From positions 124,001-188,000 of the forward strand of contig CAZPVD010000001.1 of NCBI GenBank assembly GCA_964589935.1: a DNA stretch of 64,000 nt. The letters are read 5' to 3'. This DNA is from VHCN01 sp964589935 (lineage in GTDB: Bacteria > Verrucomicrobiota > Verrucomicrobiia > Limisphaerales > VHCN01). Every line of letters begins with the position of its first letter. Positions within the stretch are counted from its first letter, which is position 1. The notes under the pieces are model-generated. The model was given only the letters and a program-made list of their open reading frames with translations. It ran no database searches and had not been told where the DNA came from. Positions 7,628 to 15,126 of this stretch are shown piece after piece. The position numbers were made by a program, and so were the translations under genes.

Positions 7628-9457
7628 ATGAAAAACCTGATGCAACGCATGAACGATTCCATGGAAGGCAATCATCAGCCTTCGCGCAAACCGCAAGTTG
7701 GCGCGTCGGCCCAACTCGCGGTGGTCTCGCCGTCTGACCCTTCCGCGCAGATCAGCATCCGGTCGAGTGCAACCGTCTTTGCGCTCGATGAACCCACGCT
7801 GATCGAAGCCACGCTGGTGCAGGCGGTCCTCGGTCGTTGGAAATGGCTGCTCGCCGGCGGCGTGGCGCTGGGTATCCTCGCATTCGCATTCGGATTGCGC
7901 GCGGTGGATTCCTCAAAGAGCGCGTGGATTCAACTCATCCGCAACGACCAGCCGGCGTCGGGTGATCCTTCCAAGCTGCGGGTTCTTCCGACGGGGACAT
8001 TGGCCGACATGCTGCGAAATCCTTCATTTCTGCAACGTGTGGGTTCGCAGGCGAATCCGCCCCTGTCATCCGAGGAGCTTGCCCGCAGTGTGAAGGCCAG
8101 GCCCGAACGCGACGGGGACATTCTGACGGTTACCGTTTCCGGCATGCCGACGGATTCGGCGGTCGAAGTGGCCAATGTCTTTGCCCGCACTGCGGTTGAG
8201 TTCACGCGGGAGCTTCAAGCGCAAGACGCCGCGGACGAGCAAAACCGTTTGAAGCAGCATCTTGAGCGCATCGAGAGCGACCTTGCCAAACTCAATGAGG
8301 AATTGCGTTCCCTTCCACCGGCCCCCTTGAGCTTGGCGGAGCGATACAAAAGTTTGTCCAACAACCTCGACACTGCGCGGGCCGAGCTGGTCAATTTCAA
8401 ACCATTGTTTTCCATCAACGAAGAAGGGCGCCGCATAAAACTCATCGAGAAAGTTACCGCGCTCGAAAAACAGCAACACGTGGTCAGCCAGATCAACGAG
8501 ATGGAAGACAGCCGCGTGGTGGTCGGCGCCCGGCTACGCGCCGCGGAATCGCTTGGGAAAAACCTGCCGGGTTATTACCGGCTTCTGGGCCCCGCCACAC
8601 ACGGCGACGGACGCGTTGACGACTCGCGCGTCAAGGTCGTGGCGTTCACCATTTTCGGAGCGGTGTTTGGTGTTCTTGCGACAGCCGGTTTGATCCTGCT
8701 TGTGGAATTGTTCGACGACCGACTGAAAACGTCCCCCGATGTGTCACGCATCAGCCAGTTGCCGTTGTTGGCCACGCTGGGTGATCTGCGCCCGCTCAAT
8801 TCCTCGGAGCAAGCTGCATGGTCGCTTCGCGCATGGAGCAGCCTGCAACACCAGTTGAACGCTCTGCCAAACGGCGCGCTCGTGTGCGGAATCATTTCCT
8901 CGCGCGCCGGCGAAGGCCGGTCCACTTGGGTGAATCTCCTGGCTCACGCGGCCAGTCAATGCGGGCTTCGAGTTCTTTCGCTGGTCATTGATTCATCACC
9001 GCGCGATTCTGAAAAGAAGGGGCGCAACGGCGACAACGATAAGGACGTCATGCCGGTCACTGTCAGCCCGCTCGCGTCGTCTTATGAAATCACCGAACGG
9101 TTGATCGGGGCTGACGCTCAGACCTTGGTTCAAATCTCACTGCCGCGCTGGTCATGGACCTTGAACCGTCGCCAGCAATGGCAGACCGCGTTGGAACACT
9201 GGAGCCAGATCGAAGACCTGGTCATCCTCATCGAATTACCACCCGCATCGGTTTCTGAATCGCTGTTGCTCGCCGAAACATTGCCGAACGTGATCTGGCT
9301 GGTGGACGCCGGCAAAACCACCGCAACGGAATTGAGGGAACATCTCAAGGTATTCCGTCAGGCGCGCTGTAACCTGATTGGCACCGGGCTAAATCATGAG
9401 CTTCCGTCTCCGCGCCAGAGTCGCTTCTTCCAGGCTGCCCCCGCGATGACCGCTTGA
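7628..9457 (+). CDS. Wzz/BY-kinase-like protein with degenerate P-loop
   Basis: 609 residues from ATG 7628 (an in-frame TTG at 7424 would add 68 residues with no family character). Layout: cytosolic N-terminus, membrane helix at about 75-97, extracytoplasmic part with a coiled coil at about 190-300, second helix at about 338-362, then a cytosolic ATPase-like domain. This is the Wzz-CpsD layout of polysaccharide co-polymerases fused to bacterial tyrosine kinase. The Walker A position reads AGEGRST, with Arg431 instead of Lys; Walker A' reads LVIDSSPR and Walker B VILIELPP. No C-terminal tyrosine cluster is present. The kinase part is probably inactive. No other polysaccharide gene lies nearby. 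Confidence 0.75.
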   Translation: MKNLMQRMNDSMEGNHQPSRKPQVGASAQLAVVSPSDPSAQISIRSSATVFALDEPTLIEATLVQAVLGRWKWLLAGGVALGILAFAFGLRAVDSSKSAWIQLIRNDQPASGDPSKLRVLPTGTLADMLRNPSFLQRVGSQANPPLSSEELARSVKARPERDGDILTVTVSGMPTDSAVEVANVFARTAVEFTRELQAQDAADEQNRLKQHLERIESDLAKLNEELRSLPPAPLSLAERYKSLSNNLDTARAELVNFKPLFSINEEGRRIKLIEKVTALEKQQHVVSQINEMEDSRVVVGARLRAAESLGKNLPGYYRLLGPATHGDGRVDDSRVKVVAFTIFGAVFGVLATAGLILLVELFDDRLKTSPDVSRISQLPLLATLGDLRPLNSSEQAAWSLRAWSSLQHQLNALPNGALVCGIISSRAGEGRSTWVNLLAHAASQCGLRVLSLVIDSSPRDSEKKGRNGDNDKDVMPVTVSPLASSYEITERLIGADAQTLVQISLPRWSWTLNRRQQWQTALEHWSQIEDLVILIELPPASVSESLLLAETLPNVIWLVDAGKTTATELREHLKVFRQARCNLIGTGLNHELPSPRQSRFFQAAPAMTA

Positions 9458-9600
9458 GGGCGCGTTCCTGTTCACGATCTGTCTCCGGCAGAGTTCCATT
9501 CTTGGTTGAGTCAGCCTGCGTCGCGGTAGGATTTTTCCTCGCTTCATAACGCACAACCTGCTTCCCTCCATCGCCGCGTCTCGAGGCGCAAACGGATAGC

Positions 9601-10860
9601 ATGAGCAAACCACTGACTCTCGAAAAATTCACCATCGGCGTCGGCGACCGCTTCGCCCACCAAGCCAAGGCTCAACTCAAAGCCTTCCAGCTTGCCGCCG
9701 CGCAAGGCGTCGCCGTCGTGCCGGTCTGGAACAAGTCCAACCGCGAACACACGTTCATCGGCTCGCACCCGGAGAGCGTGTTTGACGCCGCTCAGGCCGC
9801 CGTCAACGAGCTGGGCTGGGCCGGTGGCTGGCATGTGGACGCCGACCACATCCGTCTTGAAACCGTGGACAAGTTCCTCGCGTCCTCCGACTTCTTCACC
9901 ATTGATGTAGCGGACAGCATCGGCAAGCCGCCCGAGGAGCGCTACGTCGAGCGATTCCTTGCGAAGCATCCCGAACTGATCGGCGCGCACACCATCGCGG
10001 GCATCGGCGAACCGTTTCACACCAGCGCGGCCGAGGTTGCCGCCATCGCACGAAAATACCTCAGCGCCACTTGGGATGCCGGGCAGATTTACGAGCATAT
10101 CCGGCACGCGAAGGGCGCGAAGAACTTCATCGCCGAGGTCTCGATGGACGAGACCGACACACCGCAGACGCCGCCAGAGCTGCTCATCATTTTGGCGTTA
10201 CTCTCGGATGCCAAGGTGCGCGCGCAGACCATCGCGCCGAAGTTCACAGGCCGTTTCAACAAGGGCGTGGACTACGTCGGCGACCTCGCGCAGTTCGAGC
10301 GTGAGTTCAACGACGACCTCGCCGTCATCGCGCACGCCGTGAAGCAATACGGGTTGCCTTCAAATCTGAAACTCAGCGTCCACAGTGGCAGCGACAAGTT
10401 CAGCCTCTATCCCATCATCCGCCGCGCGCTGAAGCGCACCGGCGCCGGCGTGCATCTCAAGACCGCCGGCACGACATGGCTGGAGGAACTCATCGGCCTC
10501 TCCGAAGCCGGTGGCGACGGCCTCGCGCTCACGAAGGAAATCTACGCCTACGCGCTCGCGCACGTGGACGAACTGTGCGCGCCCTACGCCAGCGTCATTG
10601 ACATCAAACGCGACAAGCTGCCGAGCGCCGATGCGGTCGCGGAATGGAGCGGCGTGCAGCTCGCAAACGCGCTGCGGCACATTCCGAATCATCCAGAGTT
10701 CAACCCCAGCGTGCGCCAGCTCCTGCACGTCTCCTTCAAACTCGCCGCGAAGGCTGGCGCGCGTTACACCGACCTTCTCAAAGCGAACGAAGCCATCGTC
10801 GCCAAGAACGTGACGGAGAATCTCCACGACCGGCACTTGAAGCCGCTGTTTGTCGGCTGA
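9601..10860 (+). CDS. uxaE: UxaE-like tagaturonate epimerase family protein
   Basis: 419 residues. The sequence resembles the UxaE family, which interconverts D-tagaturonate and D-fructuronate in hexuronate breakdown. Segments that fit include the start TIGVGDRFAHQAKAQLKA, WHVDADHIRLETV, KFTGRFNKGVDYVGD, LKLSVHSGSDKFS and AGVHLKTAGTTWLEE; the several His and Asp residues could bind the metal the family uses. No sugar kinase or aldolase for the pathway is adjacent, but a UxaA-type dehydratase lies 4 kb downstream, which supports a sugar-acid role. I recognise the family with fair, not full, certainty. Confidence 0.72.
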   Translation: MSKPLTLEKFTIGVGDRFAHQAKAQLKAFQLAAAQGVAVVPVWNKSNREHTFIGSHPESVFDAAQAAVNELGWAGGWHVDADHIRLETVDKFLASSDFFTIDVADSIGKPPEERYVERFLAKHPELIGAHTIAGIGEPFHTSAAEVAAIARKYLSATWDAGQIYEHIRHAKGAKNFIAEVSMDETDTPQTPPELLIILALLSDAKVRAQTIAPKFTGRFNKGVDYVGDLAQFEREFNDDLAVIAHAVKQYGLPSNLKLSVHSGSDKFSLYPIIRRALKRTGAGVHLKTAGTTWLEELIGLSEAGGDGLALTKEIYAYALAHVDELCAPYASVIDIKRDKLPSADAVAEWSGVQLANALRHIPNHPEFNPSVRQLLHVSFKLAAKAGARYTDLLKANEAIVAKNVTENLHDRHLKPLFVG

Positions 10861-10867
10861 TTGTTTA

Positions 10868-10948
10868 GGCCACGGATGAAACACGGACAGAACACAGATG
10901 AAGCGCCGACACGAGGACTCTGTGTTTCATCCGTGTTTAATCTGTGGC
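10868..10948. repeat. inverted repeat of 11-bp-phased CACRGAT heptamers (copy 1)
   Basis: Left arm has heptamers at 10871, 10882 and 10893 (CACGGAT, CACGGAC, CACAGAT), each 11 bases apart. The right arm (10918-10948) is the reverse complement of the same pattern. The arms are separated by about 18 bases. The right arm ends 14 bases before the ATG at 10962. Copies 2 and 3 are at 12266 and 63838. Confidence 0.85.
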
Positions 10949-10961
10949 TAAGAAAGTCTTC

Positions 10962-11786
10962 ATGAAATCCGCCATCACCATCTCCCTCGTCCCCGAAGCG
11001 CGCGGCGGGCCGTTTGTTTTTTGGGATGACCTTGCCGCCGGGTTCGCCGCTGCCGCGCGGCACGGCTTTGACGCGGTGGAAATTTTTCCGCCGGACGCCA
11101 AGACCGTTCCCTTGAGCGTCGTGCAGGGCTTGATGGAAAAGCATTCGCTCAAGGTCGCCGCCGTCGGCACGGGCGCGGGCTGGGTGAAACACAAACTGCG
11201 CCTCACCGATCCCGACGCCGCGGTGCGCGCGAAGGCCCGCGACTTCATCTTCAGCATCATCAACTTCGCCGGGATGCTTGGCGCGCCCGCGATCCTCGGC
11301 TCGATGCAAGGCCGGTGGGAAGGCGCGGTGTCGCGCGAACAGGCGCTCGACTGGCTCGCGGAGGAACTCAAGGCGCTGGGCGAGCGCGCGTCCGGCCACG
11401 GCCTGCCGTTCCTCTACGAACCACTGAATCGTTACGAAACGAACCTCTTCACGCGGGCCGCCGATGCCGCGAAATTCCTCGACACGCGCGGCATCAAGAA
11501 TGTGAAGCTGCTCTGCGACCTGTTCCACATGAACATCGAGGAAGCGGACATCGCCGCAGCGCTGCACGCCGTCGCGCCGCATCTTGGCCACGTCCACTGG
11601 GCGGACAGCAATCGTCACGCAGTCGGCTTCGGTCACACGAACATCGCGCCCATCGCGGCGGCGTTGCATGACATCGGCTACGCGGGTTATCTCTCGGCGG
11701 AAATCCTTCCGTTGCCGGACGCGGACACGGCGGCGAAGCAAACCATCGCGAGCATCCGCAAATTCATTCTGAATTCTGACTCCTGA
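10962..11786 (+). CDS. sugar isomerase/epimerase, xylose-isomerase-like TIM barrel
   Basis: 274 residues from ATG 10962. An in-frame GTG at 10944 lies inside a repeat element and was rejected. The fold is AP-endonuclease-2/hydroxypyruvate isomerase-like: FDAVEIFPPDA, FLYEPLNRYETNL with the conserved Glu, NVKLLCDLFHMNIEE with Asp and His, LGHVHWADSNRH, and a final YLSAEILPLPDAD with Glu. These are the metal ligands of the family. The substrate is probably a keto-sugar or keto-sugar acid, judged from its place between UxaE-like and RbsD/FucU genes. The last residues (NSDS) come from a short tandem repeat. Confidence 0.85.
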   Translation: MKSAITISLVPEARGGPFVFWDDLAAGFAAAARHGFDAVEIFPPDAKTVPLSVVQGLMEKHSLKVAAVGTGAGWVKHKLRLTDPDAAVRAKARDFIFSIINFAGMLGAPAILGSMQGRWEGAVSREQALDWLAEELKALGERASGHGLPFLYEPLNRYETNLFTRAADAAKFLDTRGIKNVKLLCDLFHMNIEEADIAAALHAVAPHLGHVHWADSNRHAVGFGHTNIAPIAAALHDIGYAGYLSAEILPLPDADTAAKQTIASIRKFILNSDS

Positions 11787-11794
11787 ATCCTGAC
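11767..11794. repeat. tandem heptamer repeat, four units
   Basis: Four consecutive units of the form TYCTGAM at 11767, 11774, 11781 and 11788. Each unit contains TGA and the 7-base period shifts frame by one, so stops occur in all three frames. The TGA at 11784 ends the upstream gene. Confidence 0.7.
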
Positions 11795-11805
11795 TTCCTT
11801 CCGCC

Positions 11806-12252
11806 ATGCTTAAAACCCAACTCCTCCATCCCGACATCCTCCACATTTGCGCGCAGGCCGGGCATCACGCGAAGATTCTTATCGCGGACGGCAATTATCC
11901 CGCCTCGACCAAGAAGGGGCCGAACGCGGAATTGGTTTGTCTGAATCTCTCGCCCGGTTGCGTCAATGTCTCCCAGGCGCTGCGCGCCGTGTTGAGCGCG
12001 GTGCCGGTGGACTTCGTGAACACGATGGGCATCCCGCCCGATGACAGCTATGCGCAAAAAGGCGAGCCGCCGGTTTGGGCTGAGTTCCGCAAGATCGTTA
12101 AAGAGGCCAGACTGAAGGTGAAGTTGGAGCCGATTTCGAAGTGGGATTTTTACAAGCACGTCGAATCTCCCGATCACGTGCTGACCATCCAGACCGGAGA
12201 CCAAGCGTTGTGGGCGAACGTGCTGCTCACGCTCGGCTGCCGGACAAACTGA
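11806..12252 (+). CDS. RbsD/FucU-family sugar mutarotase
   Basis: 148 residues, normal for the family. The first part LLHPDILHICAQAGHHAKILIADGNYP matches the RbsD/FucU active-site region with its conserved His and Asp, and SPGCVNVSQALRAVLSAVPVD follows. These proteins interconvert alpha and beta anomers of ribose or fucose, feeding the ring form used by the next enzyme. The divergent C-terminal half prevents assignment to RbsD or FucU. It lies 19 bases after the isomerase gene and 101 bases before an aldo/keto reductase, which fits a fucose- or galactose-type oxidation route. Confidence 0.87.
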   Translation: MLKTQLLHPDILHICAQAGHHAKILIADGNYPASTKKGPNAELVCLNLSPGCVNVSQALRAVLSAVPVDFVNTMGIPPDDSYAQKGEPPVWAEFRKIVKEARLKVKLEPISKWDFYKHVESPDHVLTIQTGDQALWANVLLTLGCRTN

Positions 12253-12265
12253 ACACTTTATTTGA

Positions 12266-12341
12266 GCCACAGATGAAACACGGATTGAACACAGATTTTG
12301 GCAGCCCTTCTTCCGTGTTTCATCCGTGTTCAATCTGTGGC
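12266..12341. repeat. inverted repeat of 11-bp-phased CACRGAT heptamers (copy 2)
   Basis: Left-arm heptamers at 12268 (CACAGAT), 12279 (CACGGAT) and 12290 (CACAGAT). The right arm at 12311-12341 carries the reverse complements at the same 11-base phase. The right arm ends 13 bases before the ATG at 12354. Confidence 0.88.
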
Positions 12342-12353
12342 CAATAAATCCTC

Positions 12354-13286
12354 ATGCAAACCCGACCTCTCGGTAAAACCGGCCTTCAGCTTCCCATTCT
12401 CAGCTTCGGCGCATCGTCGCTTGGCGCGGAATTTCGCAGCGTGAAGCTCGATGAGGTGCTCGCCAGCGTCCGCGTCGCGCTCGACTGCGGGCTGAACTTC
12501 ATTGACACCTCGCCGTTCTACGGTCGCGGCATGAGCGAAGTGCTGCTCGGCGTCGCGCTCAAGGGCGTGCCGCGCGAGAGCTACACGCTGTGCACCAAGC
12601 TCGGCCGCTACGACCTTCAGCACTTTGATTTCTCCGCCAAGCGCGTTGCCGAGAGCGTGGACGTGAGCCTGCACCGGCTCGGCACTGATCACCTCGACAT
12701 CGTGCTGTGCCACGACATCGAGTTCGTGCCGATGCAGCAGATCGTGGATGAAACGATTCCCGCGCTGCGGAAGATTCAGCAAGCGGGCAAGGTGCGCTTC
12801 ATCGGCTTCAGCGGTTATCCGATGAAGATTTTCAAATTCATCCTCGACCAGACGAGCGTGGACTGCGTGCTCTCCTACAACCAATACACGCTTCAGAACA
12901 CGCGGTTCGCCGACGAGATCGTGCCGTATCTCAAGGCCAAGGGCGTGGGCGTGATGAACGCCGGCCCGTTCAGCGCGCGCCTGCTCACCAACGCGCCGTT
13001 GCCCGCCTGGCTCAAGGAACCGGAGAGCGTGAAAACCGCCGCGCGCGCCGCCGCCGCGCATTGCGCGAAGCAGGGCGTGGACATCGCCAAGCTCGCGCTG
13101 CAATTCAGCCTCGCGAATCCCGACATCGCCACGACCGTGAGCGGCAGCGCGAACCCGAACAACATCCGCAACTGGGCCAAGTGGGCCGCCGAGCCAATTG
13201 ACCAGCAGTTGCTCACGGAGGTGTTGGAAATCTTCCGGCCCGTGAAGAATCTCGGACATCTTGAAGGTCTCCAAGAAAACAACTAG
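12354..13286 (+). CDS. aldo/keto reductase, L-galactose/L-fucose dehydrogenase-like
   Basis: 310 residues, complete TIM-barrel AKR. The catalytic tetrad is visible: Asp and Tyr in FIDTSPFYGRGMSE, Lys in YTLCTKLGRYD and His in VLCHDIEF. The C-terminal ENN ending and the segment LDCGLNFIDTSPFYG resemble L-galactose dehydrogenase and D-threo-aldose dehydrogenase, which oxidise the sugar to its lactone using NAD(P). A mutarotase gene directly precedes it. A second member of the same subfamily is encoded at 18758-19711. The last 13 codons have a diverged in-frame copy at 14036-14074. Confidence 0.88.
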   Translation: MQTRPLGKTGLQLPILSFGASSLGAEFRSVKLDEVLASVRVALDCGLNFIDTSPFYGRGMSEVLLGVALKGVPRESYTLCTKLGRYDLQHFDFSAKRVAESVDVSLHRLGTDHLDIVLCHDIEFVPMQQIVDETIPALRKIQQAGKVRFIGFSGYPMKIFKFILDQTSVDCVLSYNQYTLQNTRFADEIVPYLKAKGVGVMNAGPFSARLLTNAPLPAWLKEPESVKTAARAAAAHCAKQGVDIAKLALQFSLANPDIATTVSGSANPNNIRNWAKWAAEPIDQQLLTEVLEIFRPVKNLGHLEGLQENN

Positions 13287-13297
13287 CCTCGCGGCAA

Positions 13298-13828
13298 ATG
13301 GAACTCGCCGACTTTGTCCGCATCGGCCATCAGGAGCCGCCGCTCCGTTTCCTGATCATCGGTGGCTGGGCGGTCGCTGCTCACGGGAATCCCCGCACGA
13401 CATTCGATGTGGATTTCATGATCCGGCGCGCTGACCGCGACGCGTGGTTCGGGCGGGCCATGGCAGGCGGGCTGAAGTTGTTCGGCGAGTTGAGGGCGTT
13501 CGCCCAGTTCACTCAACCGGATGGCGACGGCTTCGATCTGATGTTCGCGGACGATTCGACCTTCGGGCCGATGTGGGAAGCGTCCGAAGAGCGAACATTC
13601 GGCGAAGTGAAGGCGCGCGTGCCGTGTCTGGATCATCTGCTGGCGTTGAAGCTCCACGCGCTCCGGCAAAATCTGTCGCATCGAACTTCCAAAGATGCCG
13701 ACGATGTGGAAGTGTTGCTCCGGCGTCATGAAATCAACCTGCGCGATCCGCGCTACGAAGCCCTGTTTCTGAAATATGGAACCCGTGAGATTTACGAAAG
13801 CTTCGTCCGCATCCTCCGCCATCCGTGA
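13298..13828 (+). CDS. nucleotidyltransferase-like protein (AbiEii/MNT-type)
   Basis: 176 residues. The minimal nucleotidyltransferase signature is clear: FLIIGGWAVAAHG at 19-30, then TTFDVDFMI with Asp37 and Asp39 as likely metal ligands, and a helix with LDHLLALKLHAL. Proteins of this type are often the toxin or the transferase half of small toxin-antitoxin or abortive-infection pairs, and a small gene overlaps its 3' end. No sugar-metabolism role is expected; it interrupts the catabolic operon. Starts 11 bases after the aldo/keto reductase stop. The specific activity (AMP, CMP or GMP transfer) cannot be told from sequence. Confidence 0.78.
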   Translation: MELADFVRIGHQEPPLRFLIIGGWAVAAHGNPRTTFDVDFMIRRADRDAWFGRAMAGGLKLFGELRAFAQFTQPDGDGFDLMFADDSTFGPMWEASEERTFGEVKARVPCLDHLLALKLHALRQNLSHRTSKDADDVEVLLRRHEINLRDPRYEALFLKYGTREIYESFVRILRHP

Positions 13829-14012
13829 CTCGGCCCGGCCGAGCCTCGATTTCGACCTGCCGGACCCGGAAGGTTTCACGTCGCTACCTACGAGGGTTTC
13901 GTTGAATCGTATGATGAAAGGAATCCGCGAGATGAGAGCGTGGTTTCCCGGCGGCATCCCGACCGCCGAGGAACGGTGGCGCTCGAAGTCGAACCAGGAG
14001 TTTCACCTGTGA
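13776..14012 (+). CDS. small protein partner of the nucleotidyltransferase, unknown
   Basis: 78 residues from ATG 13776, overlapping the nucleotidyltransferase gene by 53 bases; GTG at 13785 is an alternative. The part beyond the overlap (LPDPEGFTSLPTRVSLNRMMKG, then EMRAWFPGGIPTAEERWRS) has normal codon use and a soluble, charged character. I recognise no family. Its position suggests the second component of a two-gene toxin-antitoxin-like cassette, which is inference from context only. Confidence 0.5.
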   Translation: MEPVRFTKASSASSAIRDSARPSLDFDLPDPEGFTSLPTRVSLNRMMKGIREMRAWFPGGIPTAEERWRSKSNQEFHL

Positions 14013-14035
14013 CTGTCGGTGATCGTCGCAGCAGG

Positions 14036-14074
14036 AACGCCGGGCACAAGGAAGGTTTGCCTGAAAACAACTGA
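14036..14074 (+). pseudogene. duplicated 3' end of the aldo/keto reductase gene
   Basis: Read in frame, this stretch encodes NAGHKEGLPENN and a stop. The end of the gene at 12354-13286 encodes NLGHLEGLQENN and a stop; 9 of 12 residues agree. No start or catalytic part is present. It sits just before the zinc dehydrogenase start, on the far side of the nucleotidyltransferase pair. Confidence 0.55.
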
Positions 14075-14079
14075 ACTCA

Positions 14080-15108
14080 ATGAAAGCACTCCAACTCGAA
14101 AAGCCCCAGTCGTTCCGGCGCATTGACATTCCCGAACCGCAAGCCCCCGGTTCCGGCGAAGCACTCCTCCGGGTGCATCGCATTGGCATCTGCGGCACGG
14201 ACATTTCCGGCTATCTCGGCAAGATGCCCTTCTTCTCGTATCCGCGGATTCCCGGTCACGAGCTGGGCGTCGAGGTGCTCGCCGTCGGCGCGGGCGTCAC
14301 GAACGTGCGTGTGGGCGACCGCTGCTCCGTGGAGCCTTACATGAATTGCGGTCAGTGCCATTCGTGCCGCAAGGGCGCCATCAATTGCTGTGAAAACCTC
14401 AAAGTCATCGGCGTGATGATTGATGGCGGCATGACAGAACGCATCCTGCTTCCCGCGCGCAAGCTTCATCCCGCGAACAAGCTCACGCCCGAACAATGCG
14501 CCCTCGTCGAGACTCTCGCCATCGGCTGTCACGCCGTCAACCGCGGTAATCCGCAGCCGGGCGAGCACGTCCTCGTCATCGGCGCCGGCCCCATCGGCCT
14601 GAGCGTCATCGAATTCGCCAAACTCTCCGGCGCGAAGACCATCGTGATGGACCTCAACGAACAACGCCTCAACTTCGTGCGCGCCAAGATGGGCGTGCCC
14701 CACACGATTCTCACCAAGGGCGACGGCGTGGAACTCGAACAGCTCCGGCAACTGACCGATGGCTCCCTCGCGCAGTGCGTCATTGACGCCACGGGCAGCA
14801 ACAAGTCCATGAGCGCTGCCCTCGCGTGCTGCGCCTTCACCGGCCGGCTCGTGTATGTGGGCATCACGCAAAGCGAGGTCGCCTTTCCGCACGCGACTAT
14901 CATGCACCGGCGCGAACTGACCCTCATGGGCTCGCGCAACGCGCTCCCGCCCGACTTCACGCGCATCATCAAGCTCATCGAGGACGGCCGGATTGACACG
15001 CGCCCGTGGATCACGCACCACGCGAACTTCGACGAGATGATTGGAGCCTTCCCCGACTGGATCAAACCCGAAACCGGCGTCATCAAGGCCGTCGTCCACA
15101 TTGATTGA
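14080..15108 (+). CDS. zinc-binding medium-chain alcohol dehydrogenase
   Basis: 342 residues. Catalytic zinc site GICGTDISGYLGKM, GHELGVEV and structural zinc cysteines in MNCGQCHSCRKGAINCCEN are all present, as is the Rossmann motif VLVIGAGPIGLSV. Sequence and length fit sorbitol/threonine dehydrogenase-like enzymes such as L-galactonate or L-fuconate 5-dehydrogenase. Together with the aldo/keto reductase and mutarotase genes this suggests oxidation of a sugar acid formed from a 6-deoxy or L-sugar. Substrate is not proven. It begins 5 bases after the aldo/keto reductase remnant and is convergent with the dehydratase gene. Confidence 0.88.
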   Translation: MKALQLEKPQSFRRIDIPEPQAPGSGEALLRVHRIGICGTDISGYLGKMPFFSYPRIPGHELGVEVLAVGAGVTNVRVGDRCSVEPYMNCGQCHSCRKGAINCCENLKVIGVMIDGGMTERILLPARKLHPANKLTPEQCALVETLAIGCHAVNRGNPQPGEHVLVIGAGPIGLSVIEFAKLSGAKTIVMDLNEQRLNFVRAKMGVPHTILTKGDGVELEQLRQLTDGSLAQCVIDATGSNKSMSAALACCAFTGRLVYVGITQSEVAFPHATIMHRRELTLMGSRNALPPDFTRIIKLIEDGRIDTRPWITHHANFDEMIGAFPDWIKPETGVIKAVVHID

Positions 15109-15126
15109 GTTGCGGATTGAACGCCT

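Noticed and set aside
10944..10961. GTG start for the sugar isomerase
   Set aside because: It lies in the right arm of the phased repeat element. The ATG at 10962 is correctly placed.
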